Shown here: positions 23,169-31,264 of the stretch, one piece after another | Layout of the letters: each line of letters starts with the position of its first letter | How positions within the stretch are numbered: the first letter of the stretch is position 1 | NCBI GenBank assembly: GCA_017530365.1 | Contig: JAFXMK010000048.1 | Coordinates: forward strand, 1-47,835 | Length of the DNA stretch: 47,835 nucleotides | Origin: Bacteroidales bacterium | Lineage (GTDB): Bacteria > Bacteroidota > Bacteroidia > Bacteroidales > F082 | Direction: 5' to 3' | Notes under the pieces: generated by a model | Seen by the model: only the letters and a program-made list of their open reading frames with translations | Told to the model about the DNA's origin: nothing | The model's database searches: none | Made by a program: the position numbers and the translations under genes

Positions 23169-25932
23169 CTTTGGCTGGACAGAAATGGCAAGGCTTAACT
23201 TTGGTGTCGCTGGGCTGTGAGAAAGGCTCCGAACGGTTCATCATGGCGGCCAACGTATCGGTCAGCATCGCCTCCATGTAGCCCATGAAGTCGTCATTCA
23301 AAGCCTGAAGTTCCACGTTCAAGTCGAAACACAGGTCTTGGTTCTTCAGTCCGAATAGGGCAGCGGTCACATCCTTTGGTTGGAGTTCAGGATGCTCTTT
23401 CAGATACAAGTACTTGTAGATCATCAGCTGCATGGCTTTTTCCGGGATATCCCTGACACTGCTGATCTTGGCGGGCACTTTCACCTCTGCATCTTTCAGC
23501 AAGCCCGTCTTGTAATCGATGATCCTTATCTTTCCGTCGTGGCTGTCGATACGGTCGGCCTTGCCCGCGATCGTGCATTGAATGCCATTCACTTGAAGTC
23601 GGGTGGAAAGGGTATGTTCCACTTGCAAGATCTTCAGCTCATGCTTCTCAACGTCTTCTTTCTCATACCGTATGTAGTTTTCCAACATCTTCCTGATCGC
23701 AATTTGGTCCAGGTAGTTGAATCCCACATCCGACAACTCGTGATCTATAACGATCGGATTGTCATAAACCGTTTTCTCAATCCGTTGATTGAGCCGGTTC
23801 GCATAAAACTGCTGGAGGGCATCATGCACAAGGCTTCCGACCACATTGCTTTGGGTCCTTTCCTCCAAACGCTCGTCTTTGACCTTCATGATATAATACA
23901 TGAAAAACCGCAACGGGCACTTGATATACACCGATATGGAAGTGGGCGCCAAAGCCTGCAGCACATCGTCAGTCTGCATCTTTTGCATCAAGGATGCCAT
24001 GACCTCATCCGTCTTATGGGCTACGAGAAAATCTGGTATGCGCTGCTTCTCAGTCTTATTGGGGAAGATCGCCTCGTGGATTATGACGTTGGGATTCTGC
24101 TTTGCCAGCTCATATTTGAGTTGAAGTAGGAATCGACTCGGCTCGCCATTGGCATCTCCAACGTTGCTGTTATAGATGAAATAGGCTTTTTTCGCACCTT
24201 GAAGCTGGCGATAAAAGTGATAGGCATACACCGCCTGTTTCTCTTGATAGTCAGGGAGATGACATTCTTTTCGAATAGGATAGGGGATGAAGCTTCCATC
24301 GGATTTTCCTGTCGGGAGGACGCCCTCGTTGACGCCAATCATATAATAGGTATCGAAGTCAAGGTTTCTCGCCTCCAGCAATCCCATGATTTGCACGCCT
24401 TCTTTGGCAGTGCTGTTGAGTTTGATCGTCGTGTTGACCGACACCAGACGATAGAGTACTTCCAAATCATCCAGACTATTCACGTAGTCCGGATAACGAT
24501 CCATGATGCCATTCAGACGGTTGATCACCTTGCCCATCTCACTGATTTGGTTAAGGAGGAAAAGCATTTTGTCCCCATTGCCCGAACCATGTATCTTGTT
24601 GGCCATGAAAGCCAGCAGTTTACCCAACAACTTCAGCACAGATTGCGGAGTGTCAACGGTTTCCACAGGCCCCAGCAAAAGTCCCATAAACTCCCTCAGA
24701 TCGGCGCTTTTGCAACAATTATTAAACTCGGCTTCATCAAACAGGAAGACCGAATAAGTTCGGATATACTTCTTGTATATATCCAACTCGCTGTTTTCCT
24801 GTGTGTTGAGAACTACTCTCATCAATTCCAGATCCAAAATCCTGATGACTGGCCAAAGATACCAACGCCAACTTCCGTTCCTTGCCTTGCGTCCCTTTCT
24901 TCTCAGCGTGAAGCATGCCGTAATGAAATCATACAAGGTAGTTTGCCGCATCGGATAGCCCATGGACACCTTCATCGAAGTGTAACGGGGATTGTCCGGA
25001 ATGGAGTTCAATACGGGAATCATCAAGTTTTCATCTGCCAATATGACCTTGGGGCTATCTTCAACCTCTACTTGAAGTAAACTCTGTAACGCTTTGGTTT
25101 GTATCGTATTGCCTTTTGTACTAATCAAATGAATCTCTTTGGGCTCCTGAAGGAAACTATCCGAAAACGCCTTGGGTTTCCAAGGCAAGTCCTGCTTCAG
25201 ATAGCGTCTGGCAAAAAGGCCGGCTTCGTTTTGAGGATCATCGACATAATAGCGGTCGAAATCCCATATCACTTCGGCGAGTTGATTCCGATAGAGTCTG
25301 TCGATGATCTTTTGTTCGGTAGGCGTCAAGGCATTGAAACCTGCAAAGATAACCCTCCGCCCTCCAGCCTTTTCCAACAGCGTGGCATCGTCAAGTTCCG
25401 ACAAATACCTTGTAATCATGCCATAATAGCCTTTCCCTTGACCCAACAAACGCTCGCGCAACAAACGATAGTAACTCTTCAAGCTCTCATAAAAGTGCAG
25501 ATATTTTTGCTCTTTCATGGTCATTTCCTGACCTGGATGCCATGTCCCCATCCGTTTCTCCTGTTCGATGTATGAAAACAGGTAGTCAGCGTCCACCGCA
25601 TACTGATCAATCTCGTCAAAATCATTGGCCATTTGTGCGGCCATGTTCCCGAACACATTGATATTGCTTTCCTTAGGAGACAGTTCCGAATCGATGGAAA
25701 TGAGCTCAAACAACATATCCACCGTATCGACCAGCTGCATACCGCTCCATTGTGTCATCGCTTCCTGGATGGAAAGCATCTGGGGCAGCCAGATGTTGTC
25801 GGTATAGATCTCCTTAAATACCGAACGCAGATAGAAAGCAGCACGCTTGTTGGGGAAGACCACAACAAGCTCCTCTTTGCGAAGATCGTAATGGTTCTGA
25901 ATATGTTGGGCAAGATCAGAGAGGAAAGACAT
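23119..25932 (-). CDS. AddB-type PD-(D/E)XK nuclease/helicase-like protein
   Basis: 937 residues. The N-terminus VVVFPNKRAAFYLRSVF corresponds to the inactivated Walker region of AddB-like helicase subunits. The C-terminal nuclease domain has GSLVHDALQ, GKADRID and IIDYKTG (the D...D-x-K active site). A probable iron-sulfur staple is formed by Cys in ISVYIKCPLRFF together with C915, C918 and C924. This fits the Bacteroidota version of the AddAB/RecBCD double-strand break end-processing nuclease; the AddA partner is not in the window. Last gene of the kinase-MurU-AddB unit; its ATG directly follows the heptamer array, so it has no recognisable leader of its own. Confidence 0.87.
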   Translation of the reverse strand: MSFLSDLAQHIQNHYDLRKEELVVVFPNKRAAFYLRSVFKEIYTDNIWLPQMLSIQEAMTQWSGMQLVDTVDMLFELISIDSELSPKESNINVFGNMAAQMANDFDEIDQYAVDADYLFSYIEQEKRMGTWHPGQEMTMKEQKYLHFYESLKSYYRLLRERLLGQGKGYYGMITRYLSELDDATLLEKAGGRRVIFAGFNALTPTEQKIIDRLYRNQLAEVIWDFDRYYVDDPQNEAGLFARRYLKQDLPWKPKAFSDSFLQEPKEIHLISTKGNTIQTKALQSLLQVEVEDSPKVILADENLMIPVLNSIPDNPRYTSMKVSMGYPMRQTTLYDFITACFTLRRKGRKARNGSWRWYLWPVIRILDLELMRVVLNTQENSELDIYKKYIRTYSVFLFDEAEFNNCCKSADLREFMGLLLGPVETVDTPQSVLKLLGKLLAFMANKIHGSGNGDKMLFLLNQISEMGKVINRLNGIMDRYPDYVNSLDDLEVLYRLVSVNTTIKLNSTAKEGVQIMGLLEARNLDFDTYYMIGVNEGVLPTGKSDGSFIPYPIRKECHLPDYQEKQAVYAYHFYRQLQGAKKAYFIYNSNVGDANGEPSRFLLQLKYELAKQNPNVIIHEAIFPNKTEKQRIPDFLVAHKTDEVMASLMQKMQTDDVLQALAPTSISVYIKCPLRFFMYYIMKVKDERLEERTQSNVVGSLVHDALQQFYANRLNQRIEKTVYDNPIVIDHELSDVGFNYLDQIAIRKMLENYIRYEKEDVEKHELKILQVEHTLSTRLQVNGIQCTIAGKADRIDSHDGKIRIIDYKTGLLKDAEVKVPAKISSVRDIPEKAMQLMIYKYLYLKEHPELQPKDVTAALFGLKNQDLCFDLNVELQALNDDFMGYMEAMLTDTLAAMMNRSEPFSQPSDTKVKPCHFCPAKAICAHTVIGSKLADDH

Positions 25933-25934
25933 GG

Positions 25935-26011
25935 GAGGTTAGAGGTGAGAGGTTAAAGGTTAAAGGTTAAAGGTTAAAGGTTAAAGGTTAAAGGTTAGAG
26001 GTTAGAGGTGA
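25935..26011. repeat. Eleven in-register heptamers (GAGGTTA / AAGGTTA)
   Basis: Exactly 11 contiguous 7-base units: GAGGTTA, GAGGTGA, GAGGTTA, six AAGGTTA, GAGGTTA, GAGGTGA. The array begins 2 bases upstream of the addB-like ATG (minus strand) and contains the stop and last codons (SPLTSNL) of the MurU-like gene. Perfect internal copies suggest length polymorphism by slippage. Confidence 0.95.
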
Positions 26012-26725
26012 GAGATGGGATTCGATACGGGCGAAATCTTCGGCTTTGCCGAGATCAAACCAGTAGGTGGGATTGATTTCGACAGAACGGATGTGGTGTG
26101 CACGGGCTTGTTGGAGATACAAGTCGATGATACTGTAGCGCTGCCAAGGGAATTCGGCAAACAACGATGGCCTGAAAACATGCATGCCATTGAAAGCCAG
26201 TTCCCTATACTGATCCCTAGCACCATCCACCCATTTGTAGGCACCGTCTTTCAAGTTTTTCCAGCCGATCAACAGACCTTGCTCATCAAAGAGCAACTTC
26301 CGGCTCGTAATCCGATCCTGAGTCAACAGCCAGGCGTCATCCTGAGATGCAACGAATTGGTCGTACTTGGTTTGGAGATCGACATCGCTGAGGATATCCA
26401 CATTGTGCACCAACACTGCCTGAGCATCATGGAAGAAGGGAAGCGCTTGGACGATGCCGCCCCCTGTATCCATCAAGGCACCGCGCTCGTCCGACACATA
26501 GATGTCCGCCTGAAAGTCATGCGACTCAAGAAATTGGATGATTTGTTCTCCAAAGTGATGTATGTTGACGATGATGGTATCGAAACCTTGCTGCTGAAGA
26601 TTCTCTAGATTGCGCTCCAGTAGGGTCTTTCCGGCCACTTCGACAAGGGCTTTGGGTCGGTCGTGGGTCAGTTCCTTGAGCCTGGTTCCCAGACCGGCAG
26701 CGAGAATCATGGCTGTTCTATTCAT
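25988..26725 (-). CDS. MurU-like nucleotidyltransferase (MurNAc-1-P uridylyltransferase family)
   Basis: 245 residues. Nucleotidyltransferase signature MILAAGLGTRLKELTHDRPKAL is at about 6-27, with GGGIVQALPFF and the metal-binding VHNVDILSDVD. The size and sequence layout fit MurU, which makes UDP-MurNAc from MurNAc 1-phosphate in the cell-wall recycling bypass described in Pseudomonas. It overlaps the preceding AmgK-like kinase gene by 8 bases, the same kinase-transferase pairing. ATG 26725 is preferred over TTG 26740; ATG 26710 is possible. The final residues SPLTSNL and stop are encoded in the heptamer array, so the natural C-terminus may be variable. Confidence 0.82.
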   Translation of the reverse strand: MNRTAMILAAGLGTRLKELTHDRPKALVEVAGKTLLERNLENLQQQGFDTIIVNIHHFGEQIIQFLESHDFQADIYVSDERGALMDTGGGIVQALPFFHDAQAVLVHNVDILSDVDLQTKYDQFVASQDDAWLLTQDRITSRKLLFDEQGLLIGWKNLKDGAYKWVDGARDQYRELAFNGMHVFRPSLFAEFPWQRYSIIDLYLQQARAHHIRSVEINPTYWFDLGKAEDFARIESHLSPLTSNL

Positions 26726-28166
26726 GGATTTTCTGTTCAATATGGTTCAACCTCACGTTTACAGTAGGGTAGGTCGCCTTGATCCAGTCGGCGATGCTTT
26801 GCGCGAAAAACACGGAACGATGCTGTCCGCCAGTACATCCAAAGGAGACCATCAAGTTGCTGAAATGCCGCTCCAGGTAATTGTTGATGCTTTGTCCGAC
26901 AATGCCTTTCACATGCTCCAAAAAGACATGTGTCTGGGGCTTCTCCGTCAGGTATTCCACCACTTCCCAGTCGCGGCCCGTCTTGGTCTTGAACTGAGGT
27001 TCACGTCCAGGATTGGGCAAGGCTCGGCAGTCGAACACAAAGCCGCCGCCATTGCCACTGAAATCGTCAGGATAGCCCTTCTTGAAGGAGAAGCTATTCA
27101 CTGTTACTGTGAGGGGGGAGGGAGGAGTGTGGAGGGAGGAGTGAGGAGTAAACTTATTAAGCAACGTGACGACTTGGAGGATCACGGATTGGAGTTCGGG
27201 ATAGGCATCGAGGGGGTGTTTTTCATTCCAAGTCTTGAGTTCCTTCAGGGCGTATGGGATGCTTTCGATGAAATGGGCTTTCTTCTGTATCAAGCCGCGG
27301 AAGCCGTAGGCACCCAACACTTGCAGCAGTCTCAGATAAACGAAATAGGGATAATATCTGTCGAAATCCACCGAATCGGGATCAAGGTAGGCCGTCAACG
27401 CTTGTTTATAATACCCCAGCAACTCATCGCGCAAGCTTTGTGGCATCTGTGCTTTCACTTGATAGAGCAACGACACCACATCGTATTGCAGAGGTCCCCG
27501 CCGTCCACCTTGATAATCAATGAAACAAGGCTTGTCTTGGTCGATCATCACATTCCGCGACTGGAAATCGCGATACATGAAGAAGTCGTTTTTTGCCTGA
27601 CAGACCACATCGGCAAAGGCATTGAACTCAGCCTTGAGCCGGGTCTCGTTAAAGACAATCTCGGCATGTGGCTTCACGAAATAATACTTGAAATAATCCA
27701 AGTCGTCCATCACCGAAGGCTTGTCGAAGCAAGGCACGGGATAGACCTTGGAATAGTCAAGGCAGCGATGCCCCTCGATCTGGAAACGCACCAGCTGCTC
27801 AAGCGTCTGCTTGAAAAGACCAACTGTGTGTTCATCATATTTCCCAGCCGCCAAAGCATGCTGGACATGACTGAAAAGGGTGTCGTCGCCATGGTCCGAC
27901 TGTAGATAGCAGGTGCGTTCCTTGTTGACAGCCAACAGTTTAGGAACGATCAAACACATCTTTCCAAAGTGTTCCGTCAGATAGAAAAACGCCTCGTTTT
28001 CCTCCACATTGGCGTTATAGGTGCCAATCACGGAAGCCTCGGAGGTCTTCACACGGTAGTATTTTCTGGAGGAACCCGACTCCGCGATCGGCAGGATGTC
28101 AACAGGCGTCATCCCAATGGAACGGACGAGTTCCGACAAGTCGTTTTGGATATCGTAATCAAGCAT
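26718..28166 (-). CDS. AmgK-like sugar kinase fused to a RapZ C-terminal domain
   Basis: 482 residues in two parts. Residues 1 to about 335 are an aminoglycoside-phosphotransferase-fold kinase like AmgK (anomeric MurNAc/GlcNAc kinase), with an N-terminal ATP loop around IAESGSSRKYYRV, the catalytic region DFFMYRDFQSRNVMI and the metal site CFIDYQGGRRG. Residues from about 355 are the C-terminal domain of RapZ/YvcJ: FSFKKGYPDDF, FDCRALPNPGREP and SFGCTGGQHRSVFFA. Between them is a Pro/Ser/Thr linker encoded by a heptamer array (27113-27150). RapZ normally binds GlcN6P and RNA and tunes amino-sugar synthesis, so the fusion could tie salvage to sensing (inference). First gene of the operon with murU-like and addB-like genes. 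Confidence 0.85.
   Translation of the reverse strand: MLDYDIQNDLSELVRSIGMTPVDILPIAESGSSRKYYRVKTSEASVIGTYNANVEENEAFFYLTEHFGKMCLIVPKLLAVNKERTCYLQSDHGDDTLFSHVQHALAAGKYDEHTVGLFKQTLEQLVRFQIEGHRCLDYSKVYPVPCFDKPSVMDDLDYFKYYFVKPHAEIVFNETRLKAEFNAFADVVCQAKNDFFMYRDFQSRNVMIDQDKPCFIDYQGGRRGPLQYDVVSLLYQVKAQMPQSLRDELLGYYKQALTAYLDPDSVDFDRYYPYFVYLRLLQVLGAYGFRGLIQKKAHFIESIPYALKELKTWNEKHPLDAYPELQSVILQVVTLLNKFTPHSSLHTPPSPLTVTVNSFSFKKGYPDDFSGNGGGFVFDCRALPNPGREPQFKTKTGRDWEVVEYLTEKPQTHVFLEHVKGIVGQSINNYLERHFSNLMVSFGCTGGQHRSVFFAQSIADWIKATYPTVNVRLNHIEQKIHE
27113..27150. repeat. Heptamer array inside a CDS at a domain junction
   Basis: Plus-strand units GGGGGGA, GGGAGGA, GTGTGGA, GGGAGGA, GTGAGGA and a trailing GTAAACT. 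It lies in the minus-strand kinase-RapZ gene and encodes linker residues about 339-352 (Thr/Pro/Ser/His-rich). Confidence 0.8.
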
Positions 28167-28190
28167 GATCTATCGTCATTATTCGGTTTA

Positions 28191-28198
28191 CAAAGGTA
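28191..28198 (-). promoter_or_regulatory. -7 box for the kinase-murU-addB operon
   Basis: TACCTTTG on the minus strand, 24 bases before the ATG at 28166. Confidence 0.7.
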
Positions 28199-28243
28199 CA
28201 AAACAAATTTTTCACAAAATAGATTGCATTACGTTTTTATTGC

Positions 28244-28251
28244 TAAATTTG
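28244..28251 (+). promoter_or_regulatory. -7 box for the DUF349 gene
   Basis: TAAATTTG with a TTG 17 bases upstream (28224-28226). The ATG is 59 bases downstream, one of the longest leaders in the window. Confidence 0.65.
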
Positions 28252-28310
28252 CACGTTTTTGTGAACTCATATCGGGACTTCGGTCTTGATAATACTTAAA
28301 ATGAATTAAA

Positions 28311-30257
28311 ATGGAAAATAAAGAGCTTAAGGCCATTGATGCCAATGAGAAAAAGAAAATCGTCAAATTGAACCAGTCTTCAGTCCTTCCGGGTAGTATC
28401 CGAATCAAAGTGGAAACCCTGATGGAGCAACCAGTTGAAGAAGAGGTCAAGCCGACGGAGATCATTCCTCAAGACGAAGTCCTTCCTGAGATCGTGACCA
28501 ACGAGGAGATGGAAGAGGCTGAAGAGGAAGAAGATGTTGTTGAGAAAGTTGATATTGAAGGGAAGACCAAGGAAGAGTTGGCCGCCATGCTCGAAGAGAT
28601 TGTCCAAGATCCTGACGTCATGAAGGAAAAGGACAATGTCACTGCCATTCGCGTTCGTTTTATGAAGCTCAACAAGGAAGACATGGACAAGGAAATGGAA
28701 GCCTTCCTGGAGAGCGGAGGAGACAAAGAAAGCTACCAGCACGTTATGGACGATGCCGAGAAGCGCTTCAACGCCGCCTTCGGCATCTACAAAGCCAACC
28801 GCGCCCGTCAGAACGAGTTGCTGGATGCCCAGAAAAACGAGAACCTGGCCCAGAAGCAAGGCATCCTCGAAGAGCTCAAGCAGCTCATCGCCTCCGAAGA
28901 GACCCTGAAGAAGACCTACGATGACTTCCGCGCCCTCCAAGAGAAGTGGAAGACCATCGGACAGGTGCCCGCCACCGAGAACGCCAACCTTTGGAACACC
29001 TACCACTTCCTGGTGGAGAAGTTCTTCGACAAAGTCAACATCAACCGCGAACTCCGCGACCTCGACATGAAGAAGAACCTCGACGCTAAGATCGTCCTTT
29101 GCGAAAAGGCCGAAGAGCTGCTCGACGAGAAGTCCATGTCGAAGGCCTTCAAGAGCCTCCAGCAACTCCATGAGGAATGGAAGGAAGTAGGGCCGGTGCC
29201 TCAGGACAAGAAAGACGAGATCTGGGAGCGCTTCAAAGCCGCCACCGACAAGATCAACGCCATCCGCCGCGAACATTATTCCAAGATCCAAGATGAGCAG
29301 AACGCCAACCTCGCCACCAAGACCGCTCTCTGCGAGAAGGCCGAGGAGCTGCTCAACGAAGAATACACCAGCATCAACGTCTGGCAAAAGAAATCCACCG
29401 ACCTCAGCGAGCTCTTCAAAGTGTGGAAGACCGTTGGTCCCGCCTCGAAGAAACAGAACGAGGAGATCTGGACCCGCTTCAAGACCGCCATGGACACCTT
29501 CTTCGCCAAGAAGAAAGAGTTCTTCGCAAACCTGAAAGACAGACAGACCGAGAACCTCGAGCGCAAGATCAACCTCTGCATCGAAGCCGAAGCACTTCAG
29601 GAATCCACCGAATGGAAGAAAGCCACCGAGCGATTCAAGAAGATCCAGGAAGAATGGAAGACCATCGGCCCCGTACCGAAACGTCATGCCGACAAGATCT
29701 GGAAGCGTTTCAGAGCTGCCTGCGACACCTTCTTCGGCCGCAAAGCCGAGCACTTCGGTGGACTGAAAGAAGAAGAGGCCGCCAACCTCACCGCCAAACA
29801 GGCCATCATCGAAGCCATCAAGAACTTCGAACTCAAGACGAACCGCGCTGAGAACATGGAAGCCATCAAGGCCCTGCAGAAACAATGGATCGAAATCGGC
29901 CATGTGCCGATCAAGGTCAAGGACAGCATCAACAGCGAATACCGCAAGGCTGTGGATGCCCTCTTCGACAAGATGAGAAGTAACCAGAACGAGATCACCA
30001 CCAACGAATACAAGGAGATGGTGGAACTTATGAAGGACGATCCGGAATCGAGCGACAAGATGAGGAGAGAGAAGAACAACCTGGCCAACAGGATCCAGAA
30101 ACTCCGCGACGAGATCGCCGTCCTCGAGAACAACATCGGATTCTTCTCCAACAGCAAGAACTCCGAGCTGATGAAGGCTGAGTACGAAAAGAAGATTAAC
30201 AAAGCCAAGAACGATCTGAAGGTCTTGGAAGCGAAGCTGAAGATCGTGAATGATTAG
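28311..30257 (+). CDS. DUF349 repeat protein
   Basis: 648 residues, soluble and strongly helical. At least five DUF349 repeats are visible in the middle and C-terminal part, each with a W-x-x-[IV]-G-x-[VA]-[PS] motif: WKTIGQVP, WKEVGPVP, WKTVGPAS, WKTIGPVP and WIEIGHVP. An acidic N-terminus (about 40-85) and a C-terminal coiled coil (about 560-648) flank them. The function of DUF349 proteins is not established. The gene has strong C/G-ending codon bias compared with its neighbours, suggesting high expression. Its TAG stop lies at the edge of a heptamer repeat that leads into aroC. Confidence 0.9.
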   Translation: MENKELKAIDANEKKKIVKLNQSSVLPGSIRIKVETLMEQPVEEEVKPTEIIPQDEVLPEIVTNEEMEEAEEEEDVVEKVDIEGKTKEELAAMLEEIVQDPDVMKEKDNVTAIRVRFMKLNKEDMDKEMEAFLESGGDKESYQHVMDDAEKRFNAAFGIYKANRARQNELLDAQKNENLAQKQGILEELKQLIASEETLKKTYDDFRALQEKWKTIGQVPATENANLWNTYHFLVEKFFDKVNINRELRDLDMKKNLDAKIVLCEKAEELLDEKSMSKAFKSLQQLHEEWKEVGPVPQDKKDEIWERFKAATDKINAIRREHYSKIQDEQNANLATKTALCEKAEELLNEEYTSINVWQKKSTDLSELFKVWKTVGPASKKQNEEIWTRFKTAMDTFFAKKKEFFANLKDRQTENLERKINLCIEAEALQESTEWKKATERFKKIQEEWKTIGPVPKRHADKIWKRFRAACDTFFGRKAEHFGGLKEEEAANLTAKQAIIEAIKNFELKTNRAENMEAIKALQKQWIEIGHVPIKVKDSINSEYRKAVDALFDKMRSNQNEITTNEYKEMVELMKDDPESSDKMRREKNNLANRIQKLRDEIAVLENNIGFFSNSKNSELMKAEYEKKINKAKNDLKVLEAKLKIVND

Positions 30258-30290
30258 TTGGCAGTTGGCAGTTAGCAGTTAGCAGTTGAA
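30256..30290. repeat. Five heptamers (AGTTGGC/AGTTAGC) between DUF349 gene and aroC
   Basis: AGTTGGC twice, AGTTAGC twice, then AGTTGAA. It overlaps the stop of the DUF349 gene (30255-30257) at one end and contains the TTG start of aroC (30286-30288) at the other. Confidence 0.9.
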
Positions 30291-31233
30291 TACGATAGGG
30301 GACATATTTCGGGTCACTACCTTCGGGGAATCCCACGGGGCTGCCGTTGGAGGTGTGATTGACGGATGTCCTTCTGGCGTTAAGATCGACAAGCAGCTGA
30401 TTTCGGCTGATTTGGCCCGCAGGGCTACAGGAACAACCTCATCGGCATCCCAACGCAGGGAAGCCGATGAGGTTGAGTTTTTGTCGGGACTGCTCGATGG
30501 CGTGACCCTTGGCACACCCATCGCCTTCATCATCCGTAACACCGACGCCCATCCCGAAGACTACCAATCGTTAAAAGACCTTTTCCGTCCCTCGCATGCC
30601 GACTACACCTATCAGGCGAAATACGGCATTCGCGACTGGAGGGGAGGAGGCAGAGCCTCGGCAAGGACCACCGCTCCTGTGGTGATTGCTGGCGCCATCG
30701 CCAAGCAGCTTCTTGAGCAACACGGCATTCACGTGCAAGCTCAGGTGAAAAGCATCGGCGGTGAGACGGATCCTGAAAAGATAGAAGCCTTGCTCCAGCA
30801 ATGCAGAGCTGTCGGTGATTCGGTCGGTGGCATCGCCCACGGCAGCATCACTGGGCTACCTGCAGGCCTTGGCGAGCCCATGTTCGACAAGTTCCAAGCC
30901 TGCCTGGCCAAAGCGATGTTCAGCATCCCCGCAGTCAAAGGCTTTGAGTATGGCGACGGCTTCGCCATAGCCGCCATGAAAGGTTCCGAAGCCAACGACA
31001 ATATGACAATTGAGGACAATGGCACGATGCACTTCTTGAGCAACCATTCCGGCGGCATCCAAGGCGGCATCACCAATGGCGAAGAAGTGTTCTTCAATGT
31101 GGCCTTCAAGCCCATCCCGACGATTGGAAAAAACAACCGCCATGACGTCTGCGCATTGCCGCGTGCTGCGGTTGTCGTAGAAGCCATGGCGGCATTGACC
31201 ACTCTCGATCTATTCTTGAAGAACCATCAATAG
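30286..31233 (+). CDS. aroC: Chorismate synthase, compact form
   Basis: Converts EPSP to chorismate, the last shared step of aromatic synthesis, with reduced FMN. The N-terminus NTIGDIFRVTTFGESHG is diagnostic, and RAGTTSS-like ATGTTSSASQRREADEV, GGGRASARTTAPVVIAGAIAK and the signature RHDVCALPRAAVVVEAMAA are present. The start must be TTG at 30286: an in-frame TAG lies two codons upstream and no ATG or GTG fits. At 315 residues it is about 40 shorter than common forms, with shortened segments after VKSIGGE and before NRHDVC. No promoter box is visible, so it may be cotranscribed with the DUF349 gene 28 bases upstream. Confidence 0.92.
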   Translation: MNTIGDIFRVTTFGESHGAAVGGVIDGCPSGVKIDKQLISADLARRATGTTSSASQRREADEVEFLSGLLDGVTLGTPIAFIIRNTDAHPEDYQSLKDLFRPSHADYTYQAKYGIRDWRGGGRASARTTAPVVIAGAIAKQLLEQHGIHVQAQVKSIGGETDPEKIEALLQQCRAVGDSVGGIAHGSITGLPAGLGEPMFDKFQACLAKAMFSIPAVKGFEYGDGFAIAAMKGSEANDNMTIEDNGTMHFLSNHSGGIQGGITNGEEVFFNVAFKPIPTIGKNNRHDVCALPRAAVVVEAMAALTTLDLFLKNHQ

Positions 31234-31236
31234 GTT

Positions 31237-31264
31237 CTTCTTACTTCTTACTTCTGTATTCTAC
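31237..31264. repeat. Heptamer array between convergent aroC and prolyl oligopeptidase gene
   Basis: CTTCTTA, CTTCTTA, CTTCTGT, ATTCTAC, starting 3 bases after the aroC stop. On the minus strand it encodes the last residues (EYRSKK) and the TAA stop of the peptidase gene. Confidence 0.85.

Noticed and set aside
25935-26011. CRISPR-like array
   Set aside because: Units are 7 bases with no spacers; it is a simple tandem repeat.
26610-27905. A 431-codon plus-strand frame opposite the kinase-RapZ gene
   Set aside because: Conserved kinase and RapZ motifs lie on the other strand.
28380-29903. A 507-codon open frame opposite the DUF349 gene
   Set aside because: Leu/Val/Glu-rich antisense of a strongly biased gene; no promoter or known domain.
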